Position numbers and translations under genes: made by a program. 22,381 nt of DNA from a virus: the IMG/VR virus record IMGVR_UViG_3300025282_002284, positions 1-22,381 of that record. The stretch is one strand, 5' to 3'. The notes beneath the pieces were generated by a model. It worked only from the letters and a program-made list of their open reading frames with translations, was not told where the DNA came from and did no database searches. Positions within the stretch are counted from its first letter, which is position 1; the number at the start of each line of letters is the position of its first letter. Positions 1 through 6,526 of the stretch are shown here, one piece after another.

Positions 1-239
1 GAAAGATCATGGCTGTTGAATGCAAGGTTGCACAGTTGCAGAGCCTGGGAGCCAGTAGCCTGGCTGATGACTTGTCTTGGCTGCAAAGCCACCGAGTCAC
101 CCACTTCGTTGAGGAAGGTGGTGACCTGGTATCCGGTCACGGTGTCTTCGTTGGTGACGAGTTTGACTTGTGGCCTAGCAACTTCACTTGGGTTGATGAT
201 GGCAATACCTGCCTTGGCACGGAGAGTGACAAGGTCCAT
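1..239 (-). CDS. Probable 5' part of a minus-strand protein gene running off the left edge (strand uncertain)
   Basis: The minus strand is open from a stop at about 358-360 down to base 1. The first ATG in that frame is at 239, giving at least 79 residues that begin MDLVTLRAKAGIAIINPSEV. The composition is ordinary (rich in V, T, Q, N; few Trp, His or Cys) and suggests a beta-rich structural protein, but I do not recognise the family. No good ribosome site precedes the ATG; an upstream GTG at about 293 would also be possible. The plus strand holds a codon-aligned competing ORF at 9-338 (109 aa, starts MAVECKVAQL), with more Trp and His and only a weak ribosome site. Codon-aligned antisense frames both show an RNY pattern, so codon bias cannot settle the strand. 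I favour the minus strand on amino-acid composition only. Confidence 0.4.
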   Translation of the reverse strand, partial: MDLVTLRAKAGIAIINPSEVARPQVKLVTNEDTVTGYQVTTFLNEVGDSVALQPRQVISQATGSQALQLCNLAFNSHDL

Positions 240-339
240 GCCAATGCTCAGTGGTACGTTGATGCTGTTGGAATCCCGGTGGTTAGCCACACTGCCAACA
301 AGCTCTACACACCAACCAAGGGTATCCCACTGGGATAGG

Positions 340-491
340 ACAGTAGCCTGGCATGGCTACTACACACTCACCACCACCGGGGCTGGGTACACACCTAGTG
401 TGCCTGGCCCCGGTAGGGCGGCTGGAGTGCCTGGCGTGGGTTCTTTGAGAATGCCGCCAGAGCAGCCTAAGCCGCCAGAAAGAGGGCAACG
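340..491. other. Non-coding gap with a long hairpin
   Basis: No convincing gene or consensus promoter was seen on either strand. The main content is a long inverted repeat at 376-414. Just before the next gene, the motif GCCGCCAGA occurs twice (about 453 and 471), followed by a GAGGG ribosome site for the gene at 492. If 1-239 is minus-strand coding, this gap separates two divergent genes. Confidence 0.5.
376..414. repeat. Long inverted repeat / hairpin without T-tract
   Basis: The outer arms ACCGGGGC (376-383) and GCCCCGGT (407-414) are perfectly complementary. The stem continues through TGGG (384-387) paired with CCTG (403-406, two G-T pairs), a 2-nt bulge, then CACAC (390-394) paired with GTGTG (398-402) around a CTA loop. 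This gives about 17 pairs in 39 nt. Neither strand has a T-run after it, so a classic intrinsic terminator is unlikely. A transcript structure or a protein-binding dyad is more plausible. Confidence 0.7.
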
Positions 492-785
492 ATGACACCA
501 ATACTCTGGACCGCAGCCAACCTAGCTGCAATGGCAGCGTTGGCATGGATAACCCTGAGACACAAGAAGAAAGGAGAACTGGGCTACACGATCAAGGCTA
601 GTCCGCCAGAGAGTGAGGCTGGTGGGTTCGATCTTGAGCCGCCAATGGCTAGTCGATGGCGTTCTATACGGTGTCCAGATTGCAACTACTACAGCGTTCT
701 GGATACTCGCACAGGCCACCTCTTTGACGAGCTTACACAAGGAGATCACGAGAGGATTTATCCGCCTGTTAACCCCAGTAACTAG
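492..785 (+). CDS. Small membrane-anchored protein with a CxxC motif
   Basis: 97 aa. The ATG follows an AGAGGG ribosome site at good spacing. Residues about 4-21 are a hydrophobic N-terminal segment, probably one membrane helix, followed by a basic HKKK stretch, suggesting anchoring with the rest in the cytoplasm. A CPDC motif near residue 60 could be half of a zinc site, but a second Cys pair is not visible. Residues in the middle read GFDLEPPMASR and match GFELEPPMANR in the MoxR-type ATPase downstream, at DNA level too. Family not recognised. The gene ends 13 nt before the next start, so the two are probably co-transcribed. Confidence 0.65.
   Translation: MTPILWTAANLAAMAALAWITLRHKKKGELGYTIKASPPESEAGGFDLEPPMASRWRSIRCPDCNYYSVLDTRTGHLFDELTQGDHERIYPPVNPSN
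624..651 (+). repeat. 28-bp segment shared with the AAA+ ATPase gene (copy 1)
   Basis: Bases 624-651 match 2123-2150 at 25 of 28 positions, in the same reading frame. Both encode GF(D/E)LEPPMA. In the ATPase this is the segment after sensor 1 that leads to a conserved Arg. Confidence 0.7.
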
Positions 786-798
786 AAGGAAATCAACG

Positions 799-1665
799 AT
801 GAATGAAGCACAACGCTACCCACTGACTGGTCAACAAGTCTTCTGGGACAACGCACCCACACCCCGTGAGGATCTTCGGAAGGTTCTCGATGCCCACCAA
901 CTGTCTGCTCTGCTGCCAGACGAGGTGACCAACGAGAAGGCTCTTAGGCAGGCGCTCTCTGTCCTCACTAGTGAGCTTTCGATTCCCGACGGACACGCAT
1001 GGTACATCCGTGGGCTGAAGCACCTCAAGATGAATGGCTACGAGGTCAAGCTGGAAGTGAAGGACGAGACTGAGAACGGTGCTACTCAGGCATTCCGTGT
1101 CAAGATCGTCAACCGTATCGTTGTCATTGAGAATGATACCCTGTCTTTCTCTCTGGTTCCCACGGTTACGGGAGCCAAGCAGCAGAGGCTTCAGGAACTC
1201 TACGATAAAGCCAAGGCTACCGTGCCTGGTGCTGACGTTGGAGCCATCCTGACCAGAATCCTGAAGACCTATCGCCCGATGGTCGTAGCACTACGTCCAA
1301 TGGGCGGGCTGTACTGGATTCCGGACGTACACAAGGTTGCGTTCGAGTCCTTCTGCGATGACCTGTTGGCTGCGTGTCCCGGCAACGTAGTCACTCCCAT
1401 GAACTGGGAGATGACTCCCAAGGGACTGAGCCGTGTCAAGGACAGCATGCTCAAAGAGATGCAGAAGGAGTGCCAGTCACTCCTGAGTGACATCCTCGGT
1501 GGCACGCTTGGACACGAGGCTATGGACAACAGGCTGAGACGGTGCATCGAGCTTCAGGATGAAGTCACACACTCTGACGAGATACTCGGTGAGTTCAGTA
1601 GCACTCTCAACACGATACTGGATTCAGCGAGACAGGCTGCGACACACGGACTGCTGACCTGCTAG
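799..1665 (+). CDS. DUF6744-like phage protein
   Basis: 288 aa. The start at 799 is chosen because AAGGA (786-790) lies 8 nt upstream; in-frame codons back to 613 would run through the previous gene. The protein is soluble and mixed alpha/beta, with no signal peptide or membrane segment. The central RPMGGLYWIPD stretch (about residues 168-178) resembles phage proteins grouped as DUF6744, which precede AAA+ ATPases in some phages; this is from memory and tentative. The C-terminal third is helical with many acidic and basic residues. The gene lies 43 nt upstream of the MoxR-type ATPase and probably shares its transcript. Biochemical function is unknown. Confidence 0.8.
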   Translation: MNEAQRYPLTGQQVFWDNAPTPREDLRKVLDAHQLSALLPDEVTNEKALRQALSVLTSELSIPDGHAWYIRGLKHLKMNGYEVKLEVKDETENGATQAFRVKIVNRIVVIENDTLSFSLVPTVTGAKQQRLQELYDKAKATVPGADVGAILTRILKTYRPMVVALRPMGGLYWIPDVHKVAFESFCDDLLAACPGNVVTPMNWEMTPKGLSRVKDSMLKEMQKECQSLLSDILGGTLGHEAMDNRLRRCIELQDEVTHSDEILGEFSSTLNTILDSARQAATHGLLTC

Positions 1666-1708
1666 TAAGCGTTTCACTAGGACGCGGGCCACACAAGGAG
1701 ATATTGAG

Positions 1709-2890
1709 ATGGTATCAATGGCTAATGCTGCGGGCTGGGTGACAGCCCAAGTGGGTGAGACTCCCCTGTTCTCTGGGCCACCTGGCTCAGTGAAGACCGA
1801 GGTTGCCAAGGCTTTCGTCAGGTGGGCTGGAAGAAAGCCATTCTGCCTGATTGGGTCGATCATCGACGCGCCTGACGTGGGTGGCTACCCCGGCGTCGTT
1901 GAGTCGGATGGCAAGCGGTACTGTGAGATGATGCCGCTTGACTGGGCCATGAAGACACACGAGCAACCCTCTGCTCTCATCATCGACGAGCTGACTACCA
2001 GCCCGCCACCTGTTCAGGCTGCCATGCTTCGCATCATCTGCGAACGCAAGATTGGCAACTTCGACCTGCCTGCTGACCTGTGGATCATCTCCATGTGCAA
2101 CCCTCCGGGCTGTGCAGCCAACGGGTTCGAGCTTGAGCCTCCGATGGCTAACAGGCTGGGTCACTACACCTGGAAGACTCCGTGGGACACGGTGATGGCT
2201 GGGTGGAAGAACGGGCTGAACTTCCCTGACCTTGAGTACCCCAAGGTTCCTGAGAACTGGATGGAATACCAGCCAGCCATCGGGAACCTCTGTGCCGCCT
2301 TCCGTGAGCGGAAGCCTGAGTTGTTCGAGCCTGCTACCGACAGTGCCGGCAACATGAAGCTCTCTGACTCTGATCAGGGTGGTGCATACGGGACTGCCCG
2401 TAGCTGGACTGCTCTCCAGAAAGTCTGGGCTGGCCTTGAGGCTGTCGGTCTGGGTGACGAGGAGAAGTTTGAGGCTGGTGCAGCCTACGTTGGTGTCGAT
2501 GCTGCTGCTGAGTTCGCCACCTACTGCAAGGAACTGGACCTGCCTGATCCTGAAGCGTGGCTGGCTCGGTTCCATGCCGACCCTGCTGCTGACTTCACTC
2601 CTCTGGACAGGCCGGACCTGACGATTGCTTTCCTTGGCAGCCTGGAATACGCCGTCAAGGAAAACAACACCAAGGAACGGTGGGAAGCAGCGATGGGTCT
2701 TCTCAACAGCCTTGTCACCAAGCCGGGCCAGAAGGTGTTTGTCACGGAGTCTGCAAGGTCACTCCATGGCGACGACAAGAACGGTGAGAAGATTGTCAAG
2801 AACAACTACAACCTGCCTGCATCACTCGGCGTGGAGCTTCAGTCCATGCTGCGTGCCAGGCTCAACGTCAGTGACAGAGGGAGTGAGTGA
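1709..2890 (+). CDS. MoxR-type AAA+ ATPase
   Basis: 393 aa. The ATG has AAGGAG 8 nt upstream. Visible ATPase parts, in order: Walker A GPPGSVKT (residues 23-30), Walker B ALIIDE with the Asp-Glu pair at 93-94, sensor-1 Asn at 131 in MCNPP, and a conserved Arg at 149 in LEPPMANR. This order fits the MoxR/RavA branch, chaperone-like ATPases that work with von Willebrand factor A (VWA) partners, and the next gene is exactly such a partner. The stop codon overlaps that gene's ATG by 1 nt, implying translational coupling. The C-terminal 200 residues are helical and unassigned. In cellular MoxR-VWA pairs the role is metal insertion or protein remodelling; the phage substrate is unknown. Confidence 0.88.
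   Translation: MVSMANAAGWVTAQVGETPLFSGPPGSVKTEVAKAFVRWAGRKPFCLIGSIIDAPDVGGYPGVVESDGKRYCEMMPLDWAMKTHEQPSALIIDELTTSPPPVQAAMLRIICERKIGNFDLPADLWIISMCNPPGCAANGFELEPPMANRLGHYTWKTPWDTVMAGWKNGLNFPDLEYPKVPENWMEYQPAIGNLCAAFRERKPELFEPATDSAGNMKLSDSDQGGAYGTARSWTALQKVWAGLEAVGLGDEEKFEAGAAYVGVDAAAEFATYCKELDLPDPEAWLARFHADPAADFTPLDRPDLTIAFLGSLEYAVKENNTKERWEAAMGLLNSLVTKPGQKVFVTESARSLHGDDKNGEKIVKNNYNLPASLGVELQSMLRARLNVSDRGSE
2123..2150 (+). repeat. 28-bp segment shared with the gene at 492-785 (copy 2)
   Basis: Partner of 624-651. It encodes GFELEPPMA, just ahead of the conserved Asn-Arg of the MoxR-type ATPase. Confidence 0.7.
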
Positions 2891-4134
2891 TGACTAACAA
2901 GTTTGGACTCGACGAGAGTAGGTTCGCAGTTTATCAACAACTGCCCTACTTACAGAGGCACATGAACTCGCTGATGCCGGTGGAGTCACCGGGTCTGGGT
3001 ACATTTGCCATGGATCAGTACGGTCGTATCTACTACGACCCTGCCCTGTTCGATGAGTGGACACTGAAAGAGTGCGGTGGAGTATGTCTCCACGAGCTAC
3101 TCCACGACGTACTCAACCACTGTGGCAGGGCGAAGGAACTGTTTGGGGATCACCCCTCACAGGAACAGCTTGAGAAGTGGAACATTGCCTGCGACATGGT
3201 AATCAATACCATCGTCAGGGATGCCAACTTCAAGCTGCCGGAAGGCTGCGTCTGGCCCAAGAACTACGGGTTCGAGGAAGGCTTGACTGAGCTGGAGTAT
3301 TACGAAGCCCTGCCAGACAAGCCTGAGCAGGAAAAGAGGCCGGGACGTAAGGAGCCTGGTGACGGTGACGGTGGTGAGGGAGATGGTCAAGGTGATCCTA
3401 GCGACCCACCAGAAGGTGGCTCCTGCTCTGATGGGCAGGACAGGGACTGGGAACTTGGCCCACCCACCGATGCGAACCCCGGCATGAACGGGGTGGACAA
3501 GAAGATTCTTCAGTCGCAGACAGCCAAGGCTGCTGAAGAACACTCCAAGACCAAGGGTTCGCTGCCGGGTGCTATTGGCCGCCTGTGCGACGATATCCTG
3601 CGTCCGACTGTTGACCCCAAGAAGCTGCTCCAAGCGGCTGTGAGGTACGCTGTTGCCTCTGTGAGGGGCCATCAGAACCTGAACTGGAAGCGTCCGTCAC
3701 GCCGGCAGGTTGCCGGGTGCGGGATGCTGCCTTCCAGACAGGACCCTCTGCCCAAGGTTGCTATCCTGGCGGACACGTCAGGCAGCATGGACAAGAGGGA
3801 CCTGAGTATGTCACTCGGTGTCATCGACAAGGTTCTGAACGCACACCAGACGAGCATCACCGTCTACGCTGGCGATGCTTCACTGGGTGTGGCACAGGAT
3901 GTCTTCGACGTGAAGAAGGTTGAGTTCGATCAGGGTGGTGGAGGCACTAGGATGGGTGAACTCGCTACCGAGATCCAGGAACTCTCTGACCCTGATGTCA
4001 TCATCATCTGTACCGATGGTGAGACTGGCTGGCCAGACGCAAAGCTACGGGCAAAGACCGTGGCCTGCGTTACCCGTGAGTCAGACTCCTACCCTGTACC
4101 TGACTGGATGACGAAGGTTCAGCTTGAAGTCTGA
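2890..4134 (+). CDS. VWA protein with metallopeptidase-like N-terminus (DUF2201-like)
   Basis: 414 aa. The ATG at 2890 overlaps the ATPase stop by 1 nt (TGATG); a GAGGGAG ribosome site lies upstream. The N-terminal part has a zinc-type motif HELLHDVLNH (residues 68-77, HExxH with a third His). A Gly/Asp-rich low-complexity linker follows at roughly residues 155-200. The C-terminal VWA domain shows the MIDAS motif DTSGS (295-299) and a CTDGE segment (Asp376) for metal coordination. The arrangement matches putative metallopeptidase/VWA proteins (DUF2201 type) that sit beside MoxR ATPases. The pair probably forms a remodelling complex in the cytoplasm; no signal peptide is seen. Whether the peptidase site is active is unknown. 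Confidence 0.88.
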   Translation: MTNKFGLDESRFAVYQQLPYLQRHMNSLMPVESPGLGTFAMDQYGRIYYDPALFDEWTLKECGGVCLHELLHDVLNHCGRAKELFGDHPSQEQLEKWNIACDMVINTIVRDANFKLPEGCVWPKNYGFEEGLTELEYYEALPDKPEQEKRPGRKEPGDGDGGEGDGQGDPSDPPEGGSCSDGQDRDWELGPPTDANPGMNGVDKKILQSQTAKAAEEHSKTKGSLPGAIGRLCDDILRPTVDPKKLLQAAVRYAVASVRGHQNLNWKRPSRRQVAGCGMLPSRQDPLPKVAILADTSGSMDKRDLSMSLGVIDKVLNAHQTSITVYAGDASLGVAQDVFDVKKVEFDQGGGGTRMGELATEIQELSDPDVIIICTDGETGWPDAKLRAKTVACVTRESDSYPVPDWMTKVQLEV

Positions 4135-4141
4135 CCACAGA

Positions 4142-4157
4142 CTGCTGCCCATAGCAG
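4142..4157 (+). repeat. Small hairpin with GCCCAT loop
   Basis: CTGCT (4142-4146) and AGCAG (4153-4157) pair around a GCCCAT loop. The AGCAG arm can pair instead with CTGCT at 4194-4198 as part of the larger hairpin that follows, so the two are alternatives. The sequence TGCCCATAG recurs in a hairpin loop at 5444-5452. Confidence 0.4.
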
Positions 4158-4198
4158 GGTGCGGCGGGCGGAGCGTTCCGCTCGCCGGCACTCCTGCT
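4153..4198 (+). repeat. Long GC-rich hairpin after the VWA gene
   Basis: AGCAGG-GTGC (4153-4162) pairs with GCAC-t-CCTGCT (4188-4198). Inside, GGCGGAGCG around 4167-4175 pairs with CGCTCGCC at 4179-4186 with one bulge and a TTC loop. It lies 19 nt after the VWA stop. No T-run follows, so it may be a 3'-end-protecting or attenuating structure rather than a standard terminator. Confidence 0.5.
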
Positions 4199-4255
4199 GG
4201 GGGTACGCAGAGACGAACACCGTACAACCACACTCACGAACATAAGCCGCCACGC

Positions 4256-4720
4256 ATGAACAAGCCGCCAAGAAAGATAGTCGAATACAATTTCGAGCGT
4301 GAGCTTAGGGACGTACTCAAGAGACTCGAGGAGTCGAACGATAGACGCATAGCCAGACGCAATGCCAGACGTGCTGCCAGTGGGCTTCTAGCACGGATGC
4401 AGAATCACATTCAGAATACTTATCCCGCCATAGGCAAGGATGGCAGAGAAGTAAAGACACCCGAGCGTATCAAGTGTCCCGATTGTGACACTGTATGTGG
4501 CTCTGGGTTTGGCCTGGTACAGCACATCATGACTAAGCACCCCGGTATGATACAGGCACGCGACCAGCACCTTGGAAAACAACTACGCTGCGTATGTGAC
4601 AGGACATTCAAGGGTAAGACAGGTCTAGCTGCCCACCTGGCTCACCAACACAGGAGTGGGACACTCAAGTCTCACTGGACAATCGGCAGCACAACCATGT
4701 TCTTGGAAGGAAAGATATGA
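4256..4720 (+). CDS. Small protein with two C2H2-type zinc fingers
   Basis: 154 aa. The N-terminal half is basic and helical (many Arg at residues 30-40). Two zinc-finger-like units follow: C74-x2-C77-x12-H90-x4-H95, and C112-x-C114 with H127-x4-H132. The second has a shortened CxC instead of CxxC but keeps the Gly-Leu-x-x-His signature. Nucleic-acid binding is likely; the target is unknown. The in-frame ORF extends back to 4124 inside the VWA gene and through the hairpin, so I take the ATG at 4256, although it has no clear ribosome site. The stop overlaps the next start by 4 nt (ATGA). Both this gene and the next begin with ATGAACAAGCCG. Confidence 0.75.
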   Translation: MNKPPRKIVEYNFERELRDVLKRLEESNDRRIARRNARRAASGLLARMQNHIQNTYPAIGKDGREVKTPERIKCPDCDTVCGSGFGLVQHIMTKHPGMIQARDQHLGKQLRCVCDRTFKGKTGLAAHLAHQHRSGTLKSHWTIGSTTMFLEGKI

Positions 4721-5334
4721 ACAAGCCGGTACTCACAGAGGGGCACATCCGCAGCCAGACGGCTAGGGATGAGAACGGAAACACAGGATTGCTGAAGGGT
4801 AAGTGTTGCCCAGAGTGCAAGAGGGCAGGCAGGTTCACCATCACGGTGATGGCGTTCGGATATCTCACTGACACTGGACTGGCACTCCAGTCAGGACAGG
4901 AAGACAGGATAGCACCCTGCTCCAGAGTGACCTGTGACAGCTTGGGGTCAACAGTCGGAAAAGAGTGCGAATGGAGCGGGTACTACCGTGACCTGGAAGT
5001 CATGGACACTGAGACATGGCCTGAGTTCAAGGAAGGAGACAGGGTCATCAGCTTCGGGCCACGACAGAACTCCGGCTGGAAGTGTGTCTGGGAGTGTGCT
5101 GTCTACGTTGCGAAGCAGAGACGCAGGGATGGCGTGGTCACATGGCGACGTGACGGGCAGCCATTCAGCACCTCCACTGATATGCAATCGGCACAGCGCT
5201 ACTGTACTAACAAGCAACAAGAGATCGAACGGAACGATGGAGTCAAGCTGAGGATCATGCAGGGCATCAAGCGGGGTACTGTGATCCTCAATTCCGACAC
5301 CGCTACTGACCACCTGCTGAGAGGAGGAGAGTAA
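4717..5334 (+). CDS. Cys-rich hypothetical protein
   Basis: 205 aa. The ATG overlaps the previous stop by 4 nt and has GGAAGGAAAG just upstream. An N-terminal CCPEC motif (about residues 30-34) with further Cys at about 68, 73 and 84 suggests a zinc-binding module. The middle has a beta-type WPEFKEGDRVISF stretch that resembles a small barrel (KOW/SH3-like), followed by a basic segment. Family not recognised. It ends a block with the zinc-finger gene; a 220-nt non-coding stretch follows. Confidence 0.75.
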   Translation: MNKPVLTEGHIRSQTARDENGNTGLLKGKCCPECKRAGRFTITVMAFGYLTDTGLALQSGQEDRIAPCSRVTCDSLGSTVGKECEWSGYYRDLEVMDTETWPEFKEGDRVISFGPRQNSGWKCVWECAVYVAKQRRRDGVVTWRRDGQPFSTSTDMQSAQRYCTNKQQEIERNDGVKLRIMQGIKRGTVILNSDTATDHLLRGGE

Positions 5335-5337
5335 GAT

Positions 5338-5378
5338 ACAGGGTGATCCCGCCCTCAACGGCGATAGCCCTGTGTTTT
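5338..5378 (+). terminator. Possible intrinsic terminator / attenuator hairpin
   Basis: The stem ACAGGG (5338-5343) with CCCTGT (5368-5373) encloses a second stem CGCC/GGCG (5350-5353/5360-5363). A short T-run (TTTT, 5375-5378) follows. It begins 3 nt after the stop of the Cys-rich gene. The 3' arm has an alternative perfect partner, CACAGGG at 5388-5394, which would disrupt this stem. Confidence 0.45.
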
Positions 5379-5498
5379 CAGACATGGCACAGGGTGCGTA
5401 GCCTGGGGATCGGTACGCTCAGAGAGCCGTGGGAAGAACCTTCTGCCCATAGTTAGAAGGTCGCGTCACTAGCATGTGGCGTGCTTTCCGAGACTGAC

Positions 5499-5534
5499 AC
5501 CACCACAGTCCGCCCAATCCTGAGCGGTGGTTTT
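5499..5534 (+). terminator. Weak terminator-like hairpin before the accessory gene cluster
   Basis: ACCACC (5499-5504) pairs with GGTGGT (5526-5531), with an alternative inner CCGC/GCGG, and TTTT covers 5531-5534. The loop is large and the T-run short, so termination would be inefficient. It lies 24 nt upstream of the next gene. Confidence 0.3.
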
Positions 5535-5557
5535 CATACACAGTATTGAGGAAGCAA

Positions 5558-5806
5558 ATGATGACAAAGATACCTAGGTTGCCACACGGAAAGATCACCA
5601 AGAAGAACACCAGAACTATCCGGAAGAACGGTGTAATCACCGGGTGGCTGGCAGATTGTTGTGAGTGTGGGGTGGAGGTTGAGTTTGCCAAGGCTCCTAC
5701 TGTGGTATTTCCTCAGCCGCCACCACCTCACGTCTTCACAACCAGAGAGAAACCTGACAACTACGCTATGTGCTGGGCCTGTGCTAACCCGAAGGAGGAG
5801 AAGTGA
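5558..5806 (+). CDS. Small protein with two CxxC pairs
   Basis: 82 aa from the ATG at 5558; the adjacent ATG at 5561 is better spaced from GAGGAAG (5548-5554) and may be the true start. The N-terminus is very basic. Two Cys pairs, CxxC in DCCECGV and CWAC near the C-terminus, suggest a treble-clef or zinc-ribbon fold. A proline run PQPPPP lies between them. Family not recognised. The stop overlaps the next ATG by 1 nt. It is the first of a cluster of short coupled genes. Confidence 0.65.
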   Translation: MMTKIPRLPHGKITKKNTRTIRKNGVITGWLADCCECGVEVEFAKAPTVVFPQPPPPHVFTTREKPDNYAMCWACANPKEEK

Positions 5807-5937
5807 TGGATGCTGAAGAACTTTACCACGAGCTGCGATACTTTCTCAGTGACAGGGACATAGAGGTCAGTGACGAGGCAGATCAAGCCTTGGGTGACAC
5901 CTGCTGGCTTATCTTGCCTGGGAAGGAGGAGAAGTGA
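5806..5937 (+). CDS. 43-aa acidic small protein
   Basis: The ATG overlaps the preceding stop (TGATG), and AAGGAGG sits about 7 nt upstream. The protein begins MDAEELYHELRY, is acidic, and ends PGKEEK. Its stop overlaps the next ATG by 1 nt. The 18 nt at its start junction (5791-5808) are repeated exactly at its end junction (5922-5939). Family not recognised. The strong ribosome site and coupling on both sides support a real gene. Confidence 0.65.
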   Translation: MDAEELYHELRYFLSDRDIEVSDEADQALGDTCWLILPGKEEK

Positions 5938-6293
5938 TGTACCACACTGAAATGCAAGCGTGTCAACACAGCCTTCTGTGTGCTGCTCAGTTGGCAAGGG
6001 ATTACATTGGTGAGCAGGTTGGCCGTGCCCTTCCTAACCAGCCCAGCCAGAACACTCTGTTCGTCATGGGCAAGCTGGATACTGCCATCCAGAACATCAC
6101 TGTACCCAGTCTGCGGCCAGCGGAGATCGGACACTTCGAGGAGTACGAGGACTTCCCCTTGGAAGACTGGAAGGAGCAGATTGCGAACGACGATACTCGC
6201 ATGGGGTATCACGAGTGGGCTGACTGCGCTGAGGCAGTCCGTGACGAGAAGGAGTATGACGAGGAACAGGCTCAAACAGAGAAGGAGAACTAG
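5937..6293 (+). CDS. Small acidic phage protein, function unknown
   Basis: 118 aa. I take the ATG at 5937, which overlaps the previous stop and has AAGGAGG at good spacing. The first 60 residues are helical, with Cys and His near the N-terminus (MYHTEMQACQHSL). The C-terminus is strongly acidic (many Glu/Asp). No motif recognised. It lies 2 nt before the next gene, in the coupled cluster. Confidence 0.7.
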   Translation: MYHTEMQACQHSLLCAAQLARDYIGEQVGRALPNQPSQNTLFVMGKLDTAIQNITVPSLRPAEIGHFEEYEDFPLEDWKEQIANDDTRMGYHEWADCAEAVRDEKEYDEEQAQTEKEN

Positions 6294-6295
6294 GC

Positions 6296-6526
6296 ATGCC
6301 AGGCACACAACCAAAGTACCCAGACGTCTGGGTTCCACTGGAAGGTGAGGATGGCAACGCCTTCTCCATCATCGGCAGGGTGGGCGTAGCCTTGAAGCAG
6401 GCTGGCGTACCCAGAGAGGAGATCGAAGAATTCCGCACGGTCATAACGAGTGGTGACTACAACCACCTGCTCCAGACAGTGATGGCTTATGTCAACGTGG
6501 GCCACCACCCAGAGGAGGACGAGTAA
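6296..6526 (+). CDS. Conserved small phage/plasmid protein (KYPDV type)
   Basis: 76 aa. The sequence KYPDVWVPLEGEDGNAF, followed by a GRVGVALKQAG helix and SGDYNHLLQTVM, matches a short protein type I recall from many phages and plasmids, of unknown function. The ATG has AAGGAG upstream. The stop overlaps the next ATG by 1 nt. Full length for this type. Confidence 0.8.
   Translation: MPGTQPKYPDVWVPLEGEDGNAFSIIGRVGVALKQAGVPREEIEEFRTVITSGDYNHLLQTVMAYVNVGHHPEEDE

Larger units (their letters stand above)
5335..5557 (+). other. Structured non-coding gap with several hairpins
   Basis: No convincing ORF on either strand; the minus ORF at 5419-5691 overlaps a better plus-strand gene. Structures seen in order: ACAGGG/CCCTGT (5338-5343/5368-5373) with an inner CGCC/GGCG, followed by GTTTTC; CCCTGTG/CACAGGG (5368-5374/5388-5394), which competes with the first for the same arm; GCGTA/TACGC (5396-5400/5414-5418) with GGGGA in the loop; ACCTTCT/AGAAGGT (5438-5444/5455-5461); and ACCACC/GGTGGT followed by TTTC (5499-5504/5526-5531). 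This could be an attenuating leader, a small RNA, or a terminator pair between two transcription units. No tRNA fold was recognised. Confidence 0.5.

Noticed and set aside
1787-2575. Minus-strand ORF of 262 aa
   Set aside because: Antisense to the MoxR-type ATPase, which has complete Walker motifs and a good ribosome site.
5389-5530. Possible tRNA in the 5335-5557 gap
   Set aside because: Stem-loops are present but no cloverleaf with acceptor stem, anticodon arm and T-loop could be laid out.
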